Of a stretch of DNA of 64,000 nucleotides, positions 1-12,030 are shown in pieces. A program made the position numbers and the translations under genes. The stretch covers positions 88,991,720-89,055,719 of the forward strand of contig OX457027.1 of NCBI GenBank assembly GCA_949752745.1, written 5' to 3'. The notes under the pieces were generated by a model, which had not been told where the DNA came from, made no database searches, and saw only the letters and a list, made by a program, of their open reading frames with translations. How positions within the stretch are numbered: the first letter of the stretch is position 1; each line of letters begins with the position of its first letter. The DNA is from Protula sp. h YS-2021. Taxonomy: Eukaryota; Annelida; Polychaeta; Sabellida; Serpulidae.

Positions 1-1385
1 TCAACACTTGGCAAATGTTAAAAGTTAAAAAGCAAACTCATTTTGGCATGCGCTCCTCAATGATTCTAACCCCCTCCCTCAAGCGGAAACCACCTGGATG
101 CCCCCCGTTCTCAAATAATATTAATATATTAGACTTATTAATATGTCAATGTTTTATTTGGACAAGTTTTTTCTAATAACATTGGCATGCCATTGATATA
201 TTAGCAAACATTACAGCTTGAATTCCGTTTATAAACCGTGTACATCTATTTGGTTATGTTGGCTCAACGGCTTGATTGATTGAACGGACTAGCACTTTTT
301 CTCTATGCAGGCAGAGCTCGCGCAACGCCCATAAGCTGTGTTGTTTTGCACAAGCGTTACTTTGTTTTTAAATGCCCTGTATTTAACACTTGTTACTTAT
401 TCTAAAATTAGCTGTGTTCGCATGGCGTTTTAAGCATTAAAACAAAATCGTAGACGCAGACCCACAGATCAAGTTCTACATAAGTACAAATTTCTGTGGT
501 CCTAGGGCCTGCAGTGTCAGAGAAGAAGCCGAGACAAGAAAAAAGCACCAACGGCTGCCCGCACAAATTCACATAGGCCTTGACCAAGTCAAAGACTTGT
601 CAAGTGTTAAAAAAACCCCAAACGCTGCAGCCAACTTAAACTTGCACACGCATGCTGTGATGGCTTTCATTGAGAGATGGGCGATCAATACACCGAGGCT
701 GATGTCATGCCAGCTTAAACTACTGCTCTCAGCGTCTTGCCGCCTGTTTCGCAAATTTGTTTGGTCATTTTTTAATTGAAAAATTAAGCGAATTAAAAGA
801 GAAAATACAGGAGGATCAACTAGACATACTGAAGTTTATCATAACCAAATTTCATCTTTGTAGCCGTAACGGCCTCTGTCTAGTTCCACGGACAAACAAA
901 AAAAAAAACGAAAAAAACATGCCACAACTGCGGCTAAAATTTTCGTACAAATTCAATACAATAGGGAATTTTGGCAAATCCCAAGTGTAATGATCCCGTA
1001 CACTAATCACAGTAAACAATAAACAGTCTACACCGCTGGGGCAGTCACGTAAGACCATTCTTCAGTAGCTGGCTTGTTTTAATCTCTTTACACATTTTGA
1101 AGAGCTGGCTCTGCATCAGTGCAGTTGTGCGACGTTGGTAGCTGCGCAGTTTCGACTCGCTGACGGGTTGCTGCTGTAGGGGCACGAGTTTCACTTCCGT
1201 GTTCAGTAGCAGTATAAGTAGAACTGCAGGTTACCACGTTGAGCTTTCAGGTTCAGGCGATTGTGCCACCCTTCACAATCGTTGTTGCTCCTATCGGCTT
1301 TCTTGTAGAAACATCATGTGGCAGGAGGAGAGTGAGCATTAGTAACTCATGTATCCTTGCCCTACTTGACCAACGGCTTTAACTG
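1..1385. other. No gene recognised; dispersed repeat copy at 608-778
   Basis: I see no protein-coding homology here. The stretch 608-778 (it starts with a run of A then ccccaaacgctgcagcc) recurs in the same orientation at about 28,494-28,667, so it belongs to a dispersed repeat family. The short open frames on both strands of this block are not supported by any motif. Confidence 0.5.
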
Positions 1386-1975
1386 CTAATTTGCTCCCTC
1401 TGCGATCTGCTCAAAAGATGGTGCAATATGGACCTCCGGGACGTACGGTAGTGCAAACAGCAATTTGATATAGTCGTGAACTGGACCTGAAGTGCGATAA
1501 GCGGGTGCTAGCCCGAGCTCTTGGACCTTCCTCCAGAGGGCTTGTCCCCAGTGAAAGCTACAGTCACGAATATTCACATCCTCAAACATACTTTCAGCTG
1601 CCCACCAAATCGCTCTTTCGAAATCCATGATCAATTGCGCAATGTTCATAGTGAGAACTAGATTCTTCACTTCTTGAAACACAGATTAGTAGTCAGGCTT
1701 CCGGCGTCTGGACATGAGTGCGAACAGTAGTAGTACTTGTTTAGTGTTTTCGACGTTTTTGTCACCGGGTAAGCGTGTATACTGAATCAGTGTGAAAGGC
1801 TTGCTGACAACTTTGAAAGTGGCATCACAATAGTAGATCAAGCTGGCTTTGCGAAGCGAAAATCAAATGACGCCCACCTTCAAGTTCAATGTCCTTTCGT
1901 ATGAAGTTGTGTGGTATCCAGCTGTCGTCGACTGAAAATGACAAATCGCTAGGTTCAGCTGCACTTTACTTTTGG
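1386..1975 (-). pseudogene. MULE-type transposase fragment (broken)
   Basis: Reading the minus strand down from about 1,950 gives a typical MULE transposase core. First comes an 'IPxNFIRKDIE' and 'RHLIFAS' block, then a 'CDATFKVV' catalytic-Asp block, then 'LLFALMSRRRKPDY', and finally a 'DFERA...CSFHWGQALWRKVQELGL' type block ending at the TAG at 1,386-1,388. The frame is broken by a shift near 1,830 and by one in-frame TAA near 1,685-1,690. The FLYWCH-type zinc finger expected upstream in this transposon group lies just above it at 2,150-2,585 on the same strand, so both belong to one dead element. The family would mobilise by cut and paste; this copy cannot encode a full protein. Confidence 0.8.
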
Positions 1976-2149
1976 CGAAGGTAATTTGCACTTCTTTTCA
2001 CGTTTGCAGGTGTCGGTCTGGTACTAGAGGATTCACTCTGGTTGATATCGCTAGCAATTACATATTCGACGATATACATTGCTGGGCAAAAAATGTTGTT
2101 CTTGGCTGCTTCGTGAATTTTCTTGGTTACTTTAATCTTGGTTTAGTTG

Positions 2150-2585
2150 GCAGGAGCTGCAGGCTGGTCATGAACTTGAGATCCACGGTGAAAGTATTAC
2201 CATCTTGCATCACGGTAGCCTTGCAAACAACTTTCTTGTTGCGAACTGAGCAGCGCCATTATACGCGACCTTTCTTGCCAATTGACTTGACCGTGTAGGA
2301 GTATCCATAACTATCCACAAGACACTGTGTTGATCTGTGCAAGCCATTATCGATTATTTGGTACGTGACAGAATCACTGTTATCAGTCACAAAGTCCGGC
2401 ACTACATTAGGTCTAGCTGGTTGTGGCTCAAGCGCTGGTTCATCAAAAGCGGCGGAAATATGAAATGAACCTATATGGATCAGTTGTAACATCAAGGTTT
2501 GCATCACTGCATTGATGTCGACAATAATATTAACGTTTCTGACGTTGTCAGTATTGATATGATTAGCGCCTGCGATAACATCCAT
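2150..2585 (-). pseudogene. FLYWCH-type zinc-finger segment of the MULE relic
   Basis: The minus strand encodes a recognisable FLYWCH finger: 'YQIIDNGLHRS', 'LVDSYGYSYTVKS', then after an in-frame TAA at 2,259-2,261 the same frame continues with a WRCSVRNKK...CKATV block and 'QDGNTF'. The Cys and Trp residues of the finger are kept. FLYWCH domains bind DNA and often sit at the N-terminus of MULE transposases, and the transposase core follows downstream on the same strand. The upstream part of the frame (2,420-2,585) is of unknown kind. One nonsense codon breaks the finger. Confidence 0.78.
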
Positions 2586-2589
2586 GGTC

Positions 2590-3430
2590 GTGTCAAAGTT
2601 ATCCGAGCCATATAAGAAACAATTGACCAGGCCGTTGTTTGTGTCAGTGACAACCTTGTTTTCAACAACGTTTGCACGAGCACTTTCAGAACAGACATTT
2701 GCGTGGAGTTCACTTCCGTATTGTCCGAACTTGCAATGGACGAACTGTTTCTTACTAATTTACAACGAGTACAGTGGCAAGGGGTGGTTTTATCTAGATT
2801 TCTGTATTCAGCATGGCTCATTCCAGTGTTGCAAAGCCTATGCTGCCTCCCAAAACCGTCATCACAGCACAGCGCATGCTGTTGTTTTGAAATGTTGTTT
2901 GAACATACAACATAAATTTTCGAGTCCTGACTTGAAGAATCAGTGGGTCGAAGTTTGGTCAATTTCGGCTTTTTGTCGTTTTAGTTCCAACAGAACAGTT
3001 GTCCATATGAAGAAAATATGCCTCTTTTTATAGGAAATAGGACGCAGTGATTTATTCTGGAGTAAATATTTATTAGTTACAATTGGGTCGTTTGGGGGTC
3101 AATCGAATTTCTTATTACCTTCTTTGGGGTAAAATATGGTTTATTGCACTTATTTTTTAAAGGCACTCGTAAAAGTAAGTTCGGATAATTAATTAGACAA
3201 ATTGCAGATCATGCTCAAATCTGCCCTGATTATCGTTATTGCTGGTAATCCTCTCTTTAGCAAACACAATTCACAGCAAATACAATCACTAGAGCGTATG
3301 AAGTAATAGTGGTCTGTGAAGATCAAGCTTTGTTGTCAAATTAAAGTAATTAAAAAGTAATTGCACATTAAAGGGTAAATGTCTAAAATATGTAAGAAAT
3401 CTCAAATACAATACACGGCGAAACGTTTTT
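2590..3430. other. No gene recognised
   Basis: Overlapping open frames exist on both strands at 2,504-3,033 but carry no motif I recognise. The stretch could be the 5' part of the MULE relic. From 3,034 to 3,430 the sequence is AT-rich and I see nothing in it. Confidence 0.4.
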
Positions 3431-3439
3431 AAAAATTTA

Positions 3440-3640
3440 TTAATTTGGGCCGAGCTCTCCCATCATTTTAGGTCGACTTCGTTTTGAGCCGACTTCGTTT
3501 TAGGCCGACTTCATTTTGGGCCGACTTCTCCCGTAATCATAAATTTCCACTAAATTTCGTAGATACCACTTTCGGCTAAATGTCGCTTGGTTAAATGTTG
3601 CAAGGCTAAATGTCGCTTGGCTAAATGTCGCTCAGCTTGC
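3440..3640. repeat. Short tandem phrases (GCCGACTTC / CTAAATGTCGC)
   Basis: Four imperfect copies of a 'gccgacttcgttttag'-like phrase (3,469-3,535) are followed by four copies of a 'gctaaatgtcgcttg' phrase (3,571-3,635). Similar wordy arrays built on 'cctatcgacaat' occur at 4,655-4,705 and on 'attgtcgt' at 5,262-5,300. Such arrays often form the ends of non-autonomous DNA transposons, but I could not fix a matching inverted partner or target duplication. Confidence 0.5.
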
Positions 3641-4639
3641 TATCGGGATACAGTGCTTATACTGTAATATTCTAACCCTTTGAAAGTTTGTCCAAAATGA
3701 TCATTTTGAGTTGTGGCGAATTAACGTCTCTATCAAGAAGATATTCAAATGATCGTTTATAGAAATCACATGGTATTTTACTGGTTTTGAATTGAATGCT
3801 TCAATACAACAACCATATGAATGTTGTACAAATACCCCCTGCTGTTGTAAGAAGTTTTCGTTTTGAAATTTTGTTCTGATATTGTATGCAAAATCACGCT
3901 GTTTTATCACCTGCCATCAGTCTGTACTTTTTAGACACCAATGTTTCATGAAATGGAATTGTATATAACCTGATGCAACATAAACTTCAGATAAATTGTA
4001 TTTTGGACGACTTTCTGCATCTTGTGTCATATGTGGATTCATTTGAAAAGACTGGAAACAGCAGATGGTCAACTGAAACTTCATTTAATCTTCAATATAC
4101 TTTTCGTCAGAACAGAAAAAAAACGTACTGCTGAAAAGATGTATTATTTACAACCATAGTGAATTAACTTTATATAAAGGAATCGGTGTCCAATCAACGT
4201 ATTTCTTAGCAAGTTTTGAAAGCCGGAATATGCTTCAGTTTATGTGTTAACTTCTGCATTCTGAGATAACAGGAAAATGGTGTGTAAAATAAATGGTGTT
4301 GGCGAGTTTGTTTGGGAAAGAGGAGTTTCTGACGAGATCAAGATGAACTTGAAAGTTTAATTGATGACAGAGAATTTGCTGCTTTCATCAACAACTACAA
4401 TTTAACAACGTTTTTATTGTCAAATTGCAGTTTACAGGTTTTAAGGCCAAGCGATATATCCGTGCCCACTGTTCACTCTTCACTGTACATTGTAGTCTGA
4501 TTGGAAGTAAAAACCCAGTTCTCCGTACAAAAACATTGAAAGTTAAGCTCTTAGTGAGGCAGAAACCACAGGAACGCAGTTAGTTACAGATTGTTTCATT
4601 ATATCCGTTTCAGATGAATCAGCAATACACCTTGCAGAA

Positions 4640-5310
4640 ATTGGTTTATTGACAATGTGCCTATCGACAACACGCCTAGTGACAATTCGCCTATCGACGA
4701 TCCGTCTAATTGAAAAAGTGCGAGAATTCGCCTGAATATCAATCATACAAAAAGGGGAGGGGTGGCGAATTTTGTTTTGTTTGATAAAAGATTCAGACAT
4801 TTTGTGAGAGAAATTTCCACTCTCGTCAGTTTATAATAGCTTTGATTTTTTTAAATCACTTCTATTCATGAAATTCGGCGACATAGAAGGATCCTGTGAC
4901 TAAGCTCTGTTTGTAATTCCTACCGATTTTGACAGCGACATTTCTACAGCAAATAACAGTGATGTTACTTTATTCCTGCACTTGAATGAATACATGGAAC
5001 TCCGGAGTAGTTCTTTTATTTTGCTGAGCATTGATAGGAAATGATAGAACTTTATTTTCTTTTGGTAGCCTCACATAGATTTCAATTGATCATTTCTTGA
5101 AATGACAGAACTGTAGAGAAATGTTTTCCTTGAAAGAGTACAAACATGAATATTTCAAAATAGTTGAAATTCGAAATAACAAAAATCAGGCAAATCGTTC
5201 CACTTAGCAGTCCAGACCAATCGTCGCAAGTGTATTGTCGCATCATAAAAACATTAGACGCTAGGCCTATTGTCGTGAGGCATATTGTCGTTAGGGGTAT
5301 TGCTTGGATA
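4640..5310. repeat. Related 'tatcgacaat / tattgtcg' phrase arrays
   Basis: At 4,655-4,705 the phrase 'cgcctatcgac' recurs with small changes. At 5,220-5,300 phrases such as 'attgtcgtgagg' and 'attgtcgttagg' recur in a row. They look like two ends of one degraded element, but this is inference from word similarity only. Confidence 0.35.
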
Positions 5311-8300
5311 CCATTCCAGATAATTACCGTTTTTGATTTTATATCCAGGCCAGACAGACAGTCCACGAATGTCACATGAAATTGCACTTCCAGGTTTAAC
5401 TTTTTTGTGTTTTACTTGCCGCTTTGTGGTACTCGGTGCCAGTGAGTCCGTCCTCGAGAATTGGAAGATTCCACATACATAACAAGTTTACCTGCATAAA
5501 TTTATACTTTTTCCACGTTTTAAAGTCTTTAGTGTTCATTTATATATATAACATTTATTTAACTTTGACTTTTTAGGGATGAGAAACAATGATAGTTTGT
5601 CCCAGCCTAAAATACATAAATTACGTTACTCCTTTGATCGGAAGGACGGGATTCGGGCACGCATGGAACGCTTGTGAACGAACCGCCCTTGGTCTATCAC
5701 ACACAAGTACTCAGACTTAAATAGCGAAACAGTCAAATTTCGCGATCAGTTTTCTCTTGTACTATGATACGACTGTTCTTTATTACGGAAAACGAAAAGA
5801 GTTTCAACGAAATTCCTTACTCGGCGCCCGCGTACATGTAAAGATACAACAACGGCGTCCGCGTACATGTAAAGATATAATATAACATGTACATTTTGTT
5901 TGCGGTTAAATAAAGCAAAATACACCCGTCATTTCTTTATTCTGAGTAAATTGTCACCCATAGCAAGTTAAGGTATTAAATATTTCTTTTAAAATTTAAA
6001 TTTTTAACAGAATATGTAATGTAGACTAAAGCTACGCATGGCATAATCATTAAATAACCTGTTTTTTACGCTGGTGATATATCAGACAATTTACTTTTAA
6101 TGGAAACAAACTTCTGAGTATTTGTTGCTTCATTTTCTACAACAACAAAACTAGTGGATAAGTTCTTGTAATCACTTTTTAAGTCCAGGGAAAAAACAAA
6201 TTTCGATCGGTCATTCTATAGGCATCCGGTAAAATATAACAGCAACAGGCGCATTTTGCTGAAATGAATTGTAAACATCTATAGAATATGCATTTGCAAG
6301 AAAAAGATTCATTCAGTTTGACAATAGCTTTAAGGGTCTGCTAAAGCTTAATCAAGAACTAAACACCCTGACGCACTAATGGATTTGTCAGTACATATTA
6401 AATTGTGGCCATTTCCAGCGTAAAACACATTAAGATTTTACTCCAAATAAAACTGTGGGTCACATAAAAACAATGTATGAGAAATATTAGCCCATTCTGA
6501 AAAAATAAAAATATACCTTATTGTATAATACCTCAATAGCAGTTTCTTTTTTACTGATTTCTAAATAATAAGCGATAAAAGGATAATTACGTACTAATGT
6601 GCAATGTCATTTACACGAATATAATCCTAAAATTGTGTACTTTTCGGCCTAATAGTCTTTTCTATTAATATCTTGAAAGAAGTTATATCTTTTTATAAGA
6701 TGCAGGTCTAGATGAGTTTAATTATGTGTAATAAATATAATAATAAAACCATACGAGCTGGTGTCTTGATCCGACACAACCTCTAGCACTGGTAGCATGA
6801 GCCTAAAAGGCGAGTAGGAACAGTGCGAAAGGCTACGGGAGGGTTTGTCGGAAAAGTCCAAACGTAAGTGTACGCCTATCTGTGTTTTATGATTTTTAGT
6901 ACAAGCATATTCTGTTAAGGATTACATATTTGTGCCCCTTCCTCCTTCCTGCGACACTTTGTGGTGTAGCTACGTTTTTGTGACGATGCTCGCTACTCAC
7001 TTTCAGTAGCGCGAGCGTCGAGTAAGGCTGCGCGCACCTACCGTGCATATCTGTCAATCAAAATACCAGTTTCTTTTGTAGGCGTACTGGCAGTCGTGTA
7101 ATAACTTAATTAAGGAACGTTTGAAGCATATCGCTGTAGAAACTAAGCCTTTCTTTGGCAAGGCAGCAACATTACTACGGCGCAATGAACTTTGTTTTTG
7201 TGACGTCCCTATATGTAACTGTGTGGTAGCGTTATCTCTTCAGCAGATATTTTTTCTTCGGAAGAAATACCTTGCTTTGTATGTTGATTTCTACCTTTCA
7301 CTTTTTTCACTTGTAACCGTTATATCGTCATATTAGGTAACCGTTGTATCCTGGTATGTTATATATAGAGAATTTTCTACTGCTTGTTATTTTTGTGATA
7401 TTTAGATATTACCGGATATATGACGTAACTAACCACAATATAAAAGCTTTGAAAAATATTACGAGGGGTAACATGTCATTGTGCCCTCCGACTTTTTTTT
7501 CTACGACCACACTGTGAGACACATAACTCATGTTCTTTCACACATTTTATGTGCAATGGATGGAAACTCAAAAGGTTTTATGCCATAGAGCTTACCAGGA
7601 ATTGATCTCTGATGAAGTATTTCGCCCTGACCACTTCCGGATCTTCTCCCGCTTCCGGTGACACTGCAAAAAAACAACAACAAACTTTTATTAGTACATT
7701 ACCACACCACAGCTCAAAATCTGCCTAAGCTATTATATCTAATAGTCACTTATAGTACTGACTGAAAAGGCGATCTTGTATAAAAATTGGGCCCCACTTC
7801 AATTCAAAGGAGTATCGCGTTTTCCACCAATAGCAGTTATCGTCAATCGACAGCATTTGGTCCTTGTCATCTCACCTGGATATTGTCACCTCACCTAGCT
7901 TACCAATATTTACCAATCTAAAGCCCGTTATCAGACTGTAAATATATTTGACCAATTGATATAGCATATGGTATTGAACGGGTTACCACGTCATTAAAAC
8001 GCGGTAGACTTTGTTACTTCAGCAAATACGTTTGTTGCATGGTTAATTTCGGCTAAAACATGTGGAAATCACGGGCAATATATGTTTGATGTGTGGCAGC
8101 ATTATCAGAAATATTGTAAGCGCGACATGTTACTACACAACTGGCTATCACTCTTTAAAATTATGCTGATCGAAGTCAAAACAGCATGACATGCCATATT
8201 GGTTATCGGTCCATGTTTAAGAGATATATCGGAATCGCATGTTTGCAATGGTATACCACTTCGGACACAATTCATAGACAAATACAAATCCGCACATATA

Positions 8301-8450
8301 TTACGGTTCACTTCTTTGTATGCACATGGTTATGACTGAATTTGAAAAAAGACCAAACTAGACGTAGATATATGGAAGAATAATCCGATAATTTTTAGGC
8401 CTTTCAGGATTTATCATTTTAAACAATAGAAAATTATTAAAACTAGAGCC
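5311..8450. other. No gene recognised
   Basis: AT-rich single-copy-looking DNA. I see no coding homology, no tRNA and no inverted repeat. A short duplicated phrase (ggcgtccgcgtacatgtaaagata) lies at about 5,827-5,878. Confidence 0.4.
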
Positions 8451-8459
8451 AGTGCATAC

Positions 8460-8690
8460 AAAACATGAGAGTACAGGCTTATATTACATATTTTCAATCG
8501 ATACCTACTTAGTTTCTTGTTTTTGTAAACAAGAACAAATTTCTCCCCGACTAAACCCATAATTCCCCCCCAAACAAAAAAGAACATTTTCCTTTTAATT
8601 AGTGAACTGAAGTATTCATTTCTGCAAACATAATCATAATTCATTGCAAACAATTCAAAATAAACTAGATGCTAGAGAGACTTGAATCCG
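8460..8690. repeat. Dispersed repeat carrying the empty site of the 56.8-kb insertion
   Basis: This block is paralogous to 56,745-56,845 plus 57,687-57,790. Both contain a 'tttcaatcga' phrase, a 'tttttgtaaacaa' phrase and 'tctccccgacta', and both end with a 'catttctg.aaacataatc' phrase. Here CGACTA is present once and uninterrupted. At 56.8 kb it is duplicated on either side of an 841-bp insertion. Confidence 0.75.
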
Positions 8691-8739
8691 CCGGGTTTTG
8701 TGCAAAATTTGAAGGTGATTTTTTAACAATTTACATTTT

Positions 8740-9110
8740 GTTAATTTCTGTTGTACTTCCAAAATTCCTGATCACTGCACTGCACAAGGATTGGAAGTAC
8801 CTCTGGGTAAAATTTGTAACGAATCCATTCACTACTAAATGCTCTAGGCGCTTGAGACTGACTCCAGTATATTCTAATTCCAAAAACACACTTTACAAAT
8901 ATTTAAAAATCCACCATTTTGTCAATTTCTCTCGTATTTCAAAAACTGAACTGCACAAGGGTTGGAACCACCCCTGGGTAAAGTTTGAGACAAATCCATT
9001 CACTAATAAATGCTCTAGGCGCGTGAGACTGAAAGTGCACAAACAGACGGTTCGACAGACAGACGGACGGACAGAGAGACGGACAGAATAAAAACTGTAT
9101 CTGTCTCCCG
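8740..9110. repeat. About 160-bp tandem repeat, two copies, with gacagacgg tail
   Basis: Two diverged copies contain 'cactgcacaagg', 'ctgggtaaa.tttg', 'cgaatccattcac' and 'ctctaggcgc.tgagactga'. The second ends in a simple gacagacggacgg tail. The same family is better preserved at 51,960-52,700. The open frames that cross it reflect the repeat and are not genes. Confidence 0.75.
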
Positions 9111-9169
9111 GCGGATAACAAAACAGATGGTGGTCACCAAAACAGACATGACTGCACGTCTTTTTTCAC

Positions 9170-9395
9170 CCGAGTTTGGAAGGTGGTCGCTAAAACGGGT
9201 TTTACTGTTGGTTATTCTTATCCAGGTCTGAAGTTGGTTACTACAGTAATTTTCTGTACGTTACATTTTTATCCGGGTCTGGAAGTTGGTCAAGACAAAC
9301 AGGTTTTACCGTACGTTTTTCTACCCGAATCCGGAAGGGGTCACGACAAACGGGTCTTACTTCACATCTTTTTATCCAGGTCTTGAAACTGGTCT
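9170..9395. repeat. About 57-bp tandem repeat, four copies
   Basis: Phrases such as 'atccgggtctggaagttggtc' followed by '.acaaacgggttttac' recur four times with substitutions. No coding meaning is apparent. Confidence 0.65.
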
Positions 9396-9399
9396 GGAT

Positions 9400-10080
9400 T
9401 TTTTTTGCTAACCATCATCCTCCACATCCTGTCCCGAGCTATCTGATGTAGGTACGACTGTAAACGCAACTCCACCCCTTTTACCCAAGGTAACGGTAAC
9501 GGTCTGTACCCTAAGTGTAGTTATAGCTATAATATACTACCCTGTCTTCTTACATTCCCATCCGCCAAAAAGCACTAGAAAGGCATTCTTTATAACTGCA
9601 CATTTCAATGCCAAAATGGTGAGCTGCTTCTCATAACACAACATATCAAACGACCCGCTTTAAATGCAAAAAATGCTTCCAGGTATTACCATGGAACATC
9701 TTAGCAACTGAATCAAGTATGCGGCGAAAAAATCAATAGCTAGACATGCTGAGACCTATAAATACAACAATAGCATTCCATGACCTCGTAGATAACGACT
9801 TCATCATGCATCACAACTGACACTGACCCCTGACTGATAAGCATATTACGTAATAGCCGTAGATGAGAAACTCACAAAAAGCTCAATTTCTGGCAATAAC
9901 AAACATCAATGGACCGAAAATAATGTTGTTACTGTTTTGCAGTATTCTAAAGAATGTAGGAACACTCGAGAATCTTCTGGAAAACGCTGAAATCCCCAGC
10001 CTAGTTAACAACTATGCTTAGTTAACAAAGGAGCCAAAAATTGGGGAGGCGAAGGGGGAGGGGGGAGGGCAGGATGTTGA
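9400..10080. other. No gene; dispersed repeat shared with 58.1-58.6 and 59.8-60.0 kb
   Basis: The phrases 'atggtgagctgcttctcataacac' (9,615) and 'ctagacatgctgagacctataaat' (9,740) have close partners at 58,145-58,325. The section from 9,805 ('catcacaactgacac') resembles both sides of the 58,565-59,782 insertion, so this is its likely empty paralogous site. The related stretch at 9,955-10,050 resembles 59,890-59,960. Confidence 0.55.
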
Positions 10081-10780
10081 CGTTATGTACCTTTCTTGAT
10101 TTTCTATACCAGTTTAATAATGTTTAACCAGAACCGTGCTACTTATTCGAGGAATAACTACACCAAGTTTAAGTGCAACTTATCCGAGGAATAAGTACAC
10201 CAAGTTTAAAATTGATCCGACTTTCCGCTATAGAGATATTTTGCTTAACAACAGATAATTTTCGTTACGGTCAAAAGTTGAAACAGTCGTCTGGCTGAAC
10301 CAAGGAATACCCATATAAAATTTAAAGTCGATATGACTTTCCGCTATCGAGATATTGTGCATACAAGATCTGGTTCAAAATGTGTACATATTTTACGTGA
10401 TGACGTCATACGTCGCATTCGTTCGTTCTACTCGCGACAAACAGAATCTTTGGGACCTACCAAGCATCAATCTCACCAAGTTTCAATTTTCTTCGATGTT
10501 CAGCGGCTGAGAAATTTCACATACAAAAGTTTTACGCTATGACGTCATACGCCTGCCCTAATCACGTGACATGCGTTAAAAGTTGATAGAACCGTCCGAT
10601 CAAACCAAGAAATAAATCGATCAAGTTTGAAGTCGATCCAACCTTTTGTTCTTGTAGGCACACAACATTTTGTTCACAACAGACTGACACAAACACACAC
10701 ACACACACGTACACACATACAAACACACACAACTTACAATAACTATATGTCTCCCCATCAGGTTGATCGGTTGCTGTGAC
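10080..10780. repeat. Dispersed repeat family 'gatgacgtcatac ... gtctcccc', copy 1
   Basis: The block contains repeated phrases 'agtttaaa.t.gatccgactttcc', 'acgtgatgacgtcatac' and 'aagaataa', then a (CA)n tract and the end word 'tatgtctcccc'. The same order of phrases is found at 36,520-36,900 and 43,670-44,060. The order conservation and the common tail suggest a non-autonomous element. No coding region is seen. Confidence 0.6.
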
Positions 10781-10784
10781 AGCA

Positions 10785-10915
10785 CGTAAAAATGGACTGC
10801 CACAACACTACGCCATTGATCATTATACTTTGGACTGCCATAGCACCACGTCATTGGTCATTATACTTTGGACTGCCACAGCACTACGTCATCGGTCATT
10901 GGTCACACAATGCAC
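10785..10915. repeat. About 45-bp tandem repeat, three copies
   Basis: The unit 'ggactgccacagcactacg' followed by 'tcattggtcattatacttt' is repeated three times with small changes, just outside the left end of the large Polinton. Confidence 0.8.
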
Positions 10916-11188
10916 GTGATTACATGCGTCTGAGTGAGAACGTGGCTCTGTTGGAAAACACTGGTTTGGCTGAAGCACTGGAGCAAGTGTAGTTTAATTG
11001 AGAGAGGCTGATCAGTGAATACAATTGGTCGGGGAAATTTGGTGGCGCCAGATGGTAAATTTGAATAAAAGCAATGGAAACAAGCAAGAGAAAAGAGGGT
11101 ATAAGCAAAATGAATAGTCGGTGTGAATAAATGGGACAAGTATGTTCAGGGATATTGTGATTGGGTTACTCGGGGGCCCCGGGGGTCT

Positions 11189-11194
11189 AGGACA
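11189..11194. repeat. Left 6-bp target-site duplication of the large Polinton
   Basis: AGGACA directly precedes the AGTAGGGG terminus and is repeated exactly at 25,680-25,685. Six-bp duplications are the norm for Polintons. Confidence 0.95.
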
Positions 11195-11399
11195 AGTAGG
11201 GGAAAACGCCGTTTCTGCCACAGGAAGTGACGTCATTTTACCCCCCCCCCTCCCTCCCTCCCTATCCCCCTAGGCGAGCAACATTCTATCAAGTCGGCAT
11301 AAGTTACACACAACAATTTGATCACATGCAAAATCGGTGTGCCACAGGACAGGTGGCAAAAATAAACAAATGACAAAGTTCACAGCGTGAGAAACAATT
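11195..11399 (+). repeat. Left terminal inverted repeat of the large Polinton
   Basis: Matches the inverse complement of 25,472-25,679 with scattered substitutions and a length difference in the C-rich tract. Shared words include 'gacgtcattttt/a', 'taggcgagcaacattctatc', 'caatttgatcacatg' and 'cacagcgtgagaaacaatt'. Confidence 0.95.
11228..11235. promoter_or_regulatory. CRE-type palindrome TGACGTCA in the left TIR
   Basis: A perfect ATF/CREB-type palindrome 34 bp inside the terminus, kept in the right TIR at 25,639-25,646 and in the mini-Polinton ends (37,307-37,314 and 43,351-43,358). Function is inferred from the motif only. Confidence 0.5.
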
Positions 11400-11430
11400 G
11401 CAACATAGCTATGATACTCATGGCAATCCT

Positions 11431-11565
11431 AGTGAGGACCCCCCCCCCCCTAGCCGGCAGGCGGGACAGACCCCCCTAGTCGGCAGTCGGGACAGACCCC
11501 CCTAGTCGGCAGTCGAGACAGACCCCCCTAGCCGGCAGTCGGGACAGACCCCCCCCCCCCAGGCG
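11431..11565. repeat. About 28-bp minisatellite in the Polinton left arm
   Basis: The unit 'cccccctagtcggcagtcggg' plus 'acaga' is repeated about four times, followed by a poly-C tract. It is absent from the right arm, so it arose after or independently of the TIR. Confidence 0.85.
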
Positions 11566-11690
11566 AGCAACATTCTGTCAAATCAGGAACATTCTGTCAA
11601 GTCAACAACATTCTGTCAAGTCAGCATAAGTTGCACACCACAATTTGATCACATCAGAGTGGTATATAAGGGATGAGCTCAATCCAACAA
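11560..11690 (+). promoter_or_regulatory. Internal echo of the TIR ending in a TATA box (GGTATATAAGGG)
   Basis: After the minisatellite the TIR segment 'gcgagcaacattctgtcaa' to 'caatttgatcacat' is repeated, with a further threefold 'acattctgtcaa' unit. It ends at GGTATATAAGGG (about 11,659-11,670), a good TATA box pointing right toward the polymerase gene. Another echo lies at 11,955-12,010 ('taca..ccatattttgattacatg') followed by 'cataaaagg'. The minus-strand counterpart is at 24,720-24,770. Confidence 0.6.
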
Positions 11691-11754
11691 CAGTGACAGT
11701 CATATCGGTAAGTGGAACTCATTGAAACTTTGTAAATAAAAGTGAAAAACTTAG

Positions 11755-12030
11755 ATAACTTTCGTAATACTTAGTCGATTTGCATGAAAATTTCACTGTT
11801 TGATTCAGTTATTTCCTGTGTTATTTCGCGGATGAATACCATTTGGCGGATGAATACCATTTGACTTCACCGTTAGATGTCTCTGCTGTGCAGCTCTACA
11901 AGTGCTGGTGAGACATTCAAGAGAGTAAAATTCTGCTGAGTCAGCAATTTTGAACAAGTTTTTAAAGTTACACACCATATTTTGATTACATGTAAGTAGC
12001 ATAAAAGGAAGAGTGGAACATGCATATAAA
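11755..12030 (+). repeat. Left inner (subterminal) inverted repeat
   Basis: The segments 11,755-11,810 ('gcatgaaaatttcactgttt'), 11,934-11,960 ('ctgctgagtcagcaatttt') and 11,960-12,000 match the inverse complement of 24,725-24,860. The left copy has an insert of about 120 bp (11,811-11,930) not present on the right. The repeat ends at the start of the zinc-finger frame on each side. Confidence 0.8.

Noticed and set aside
11431..11565. CRISPR-like array
   Set aside because: Units are contiguous with no unique spacers, and the DNA is animal; it is a minisatellite.
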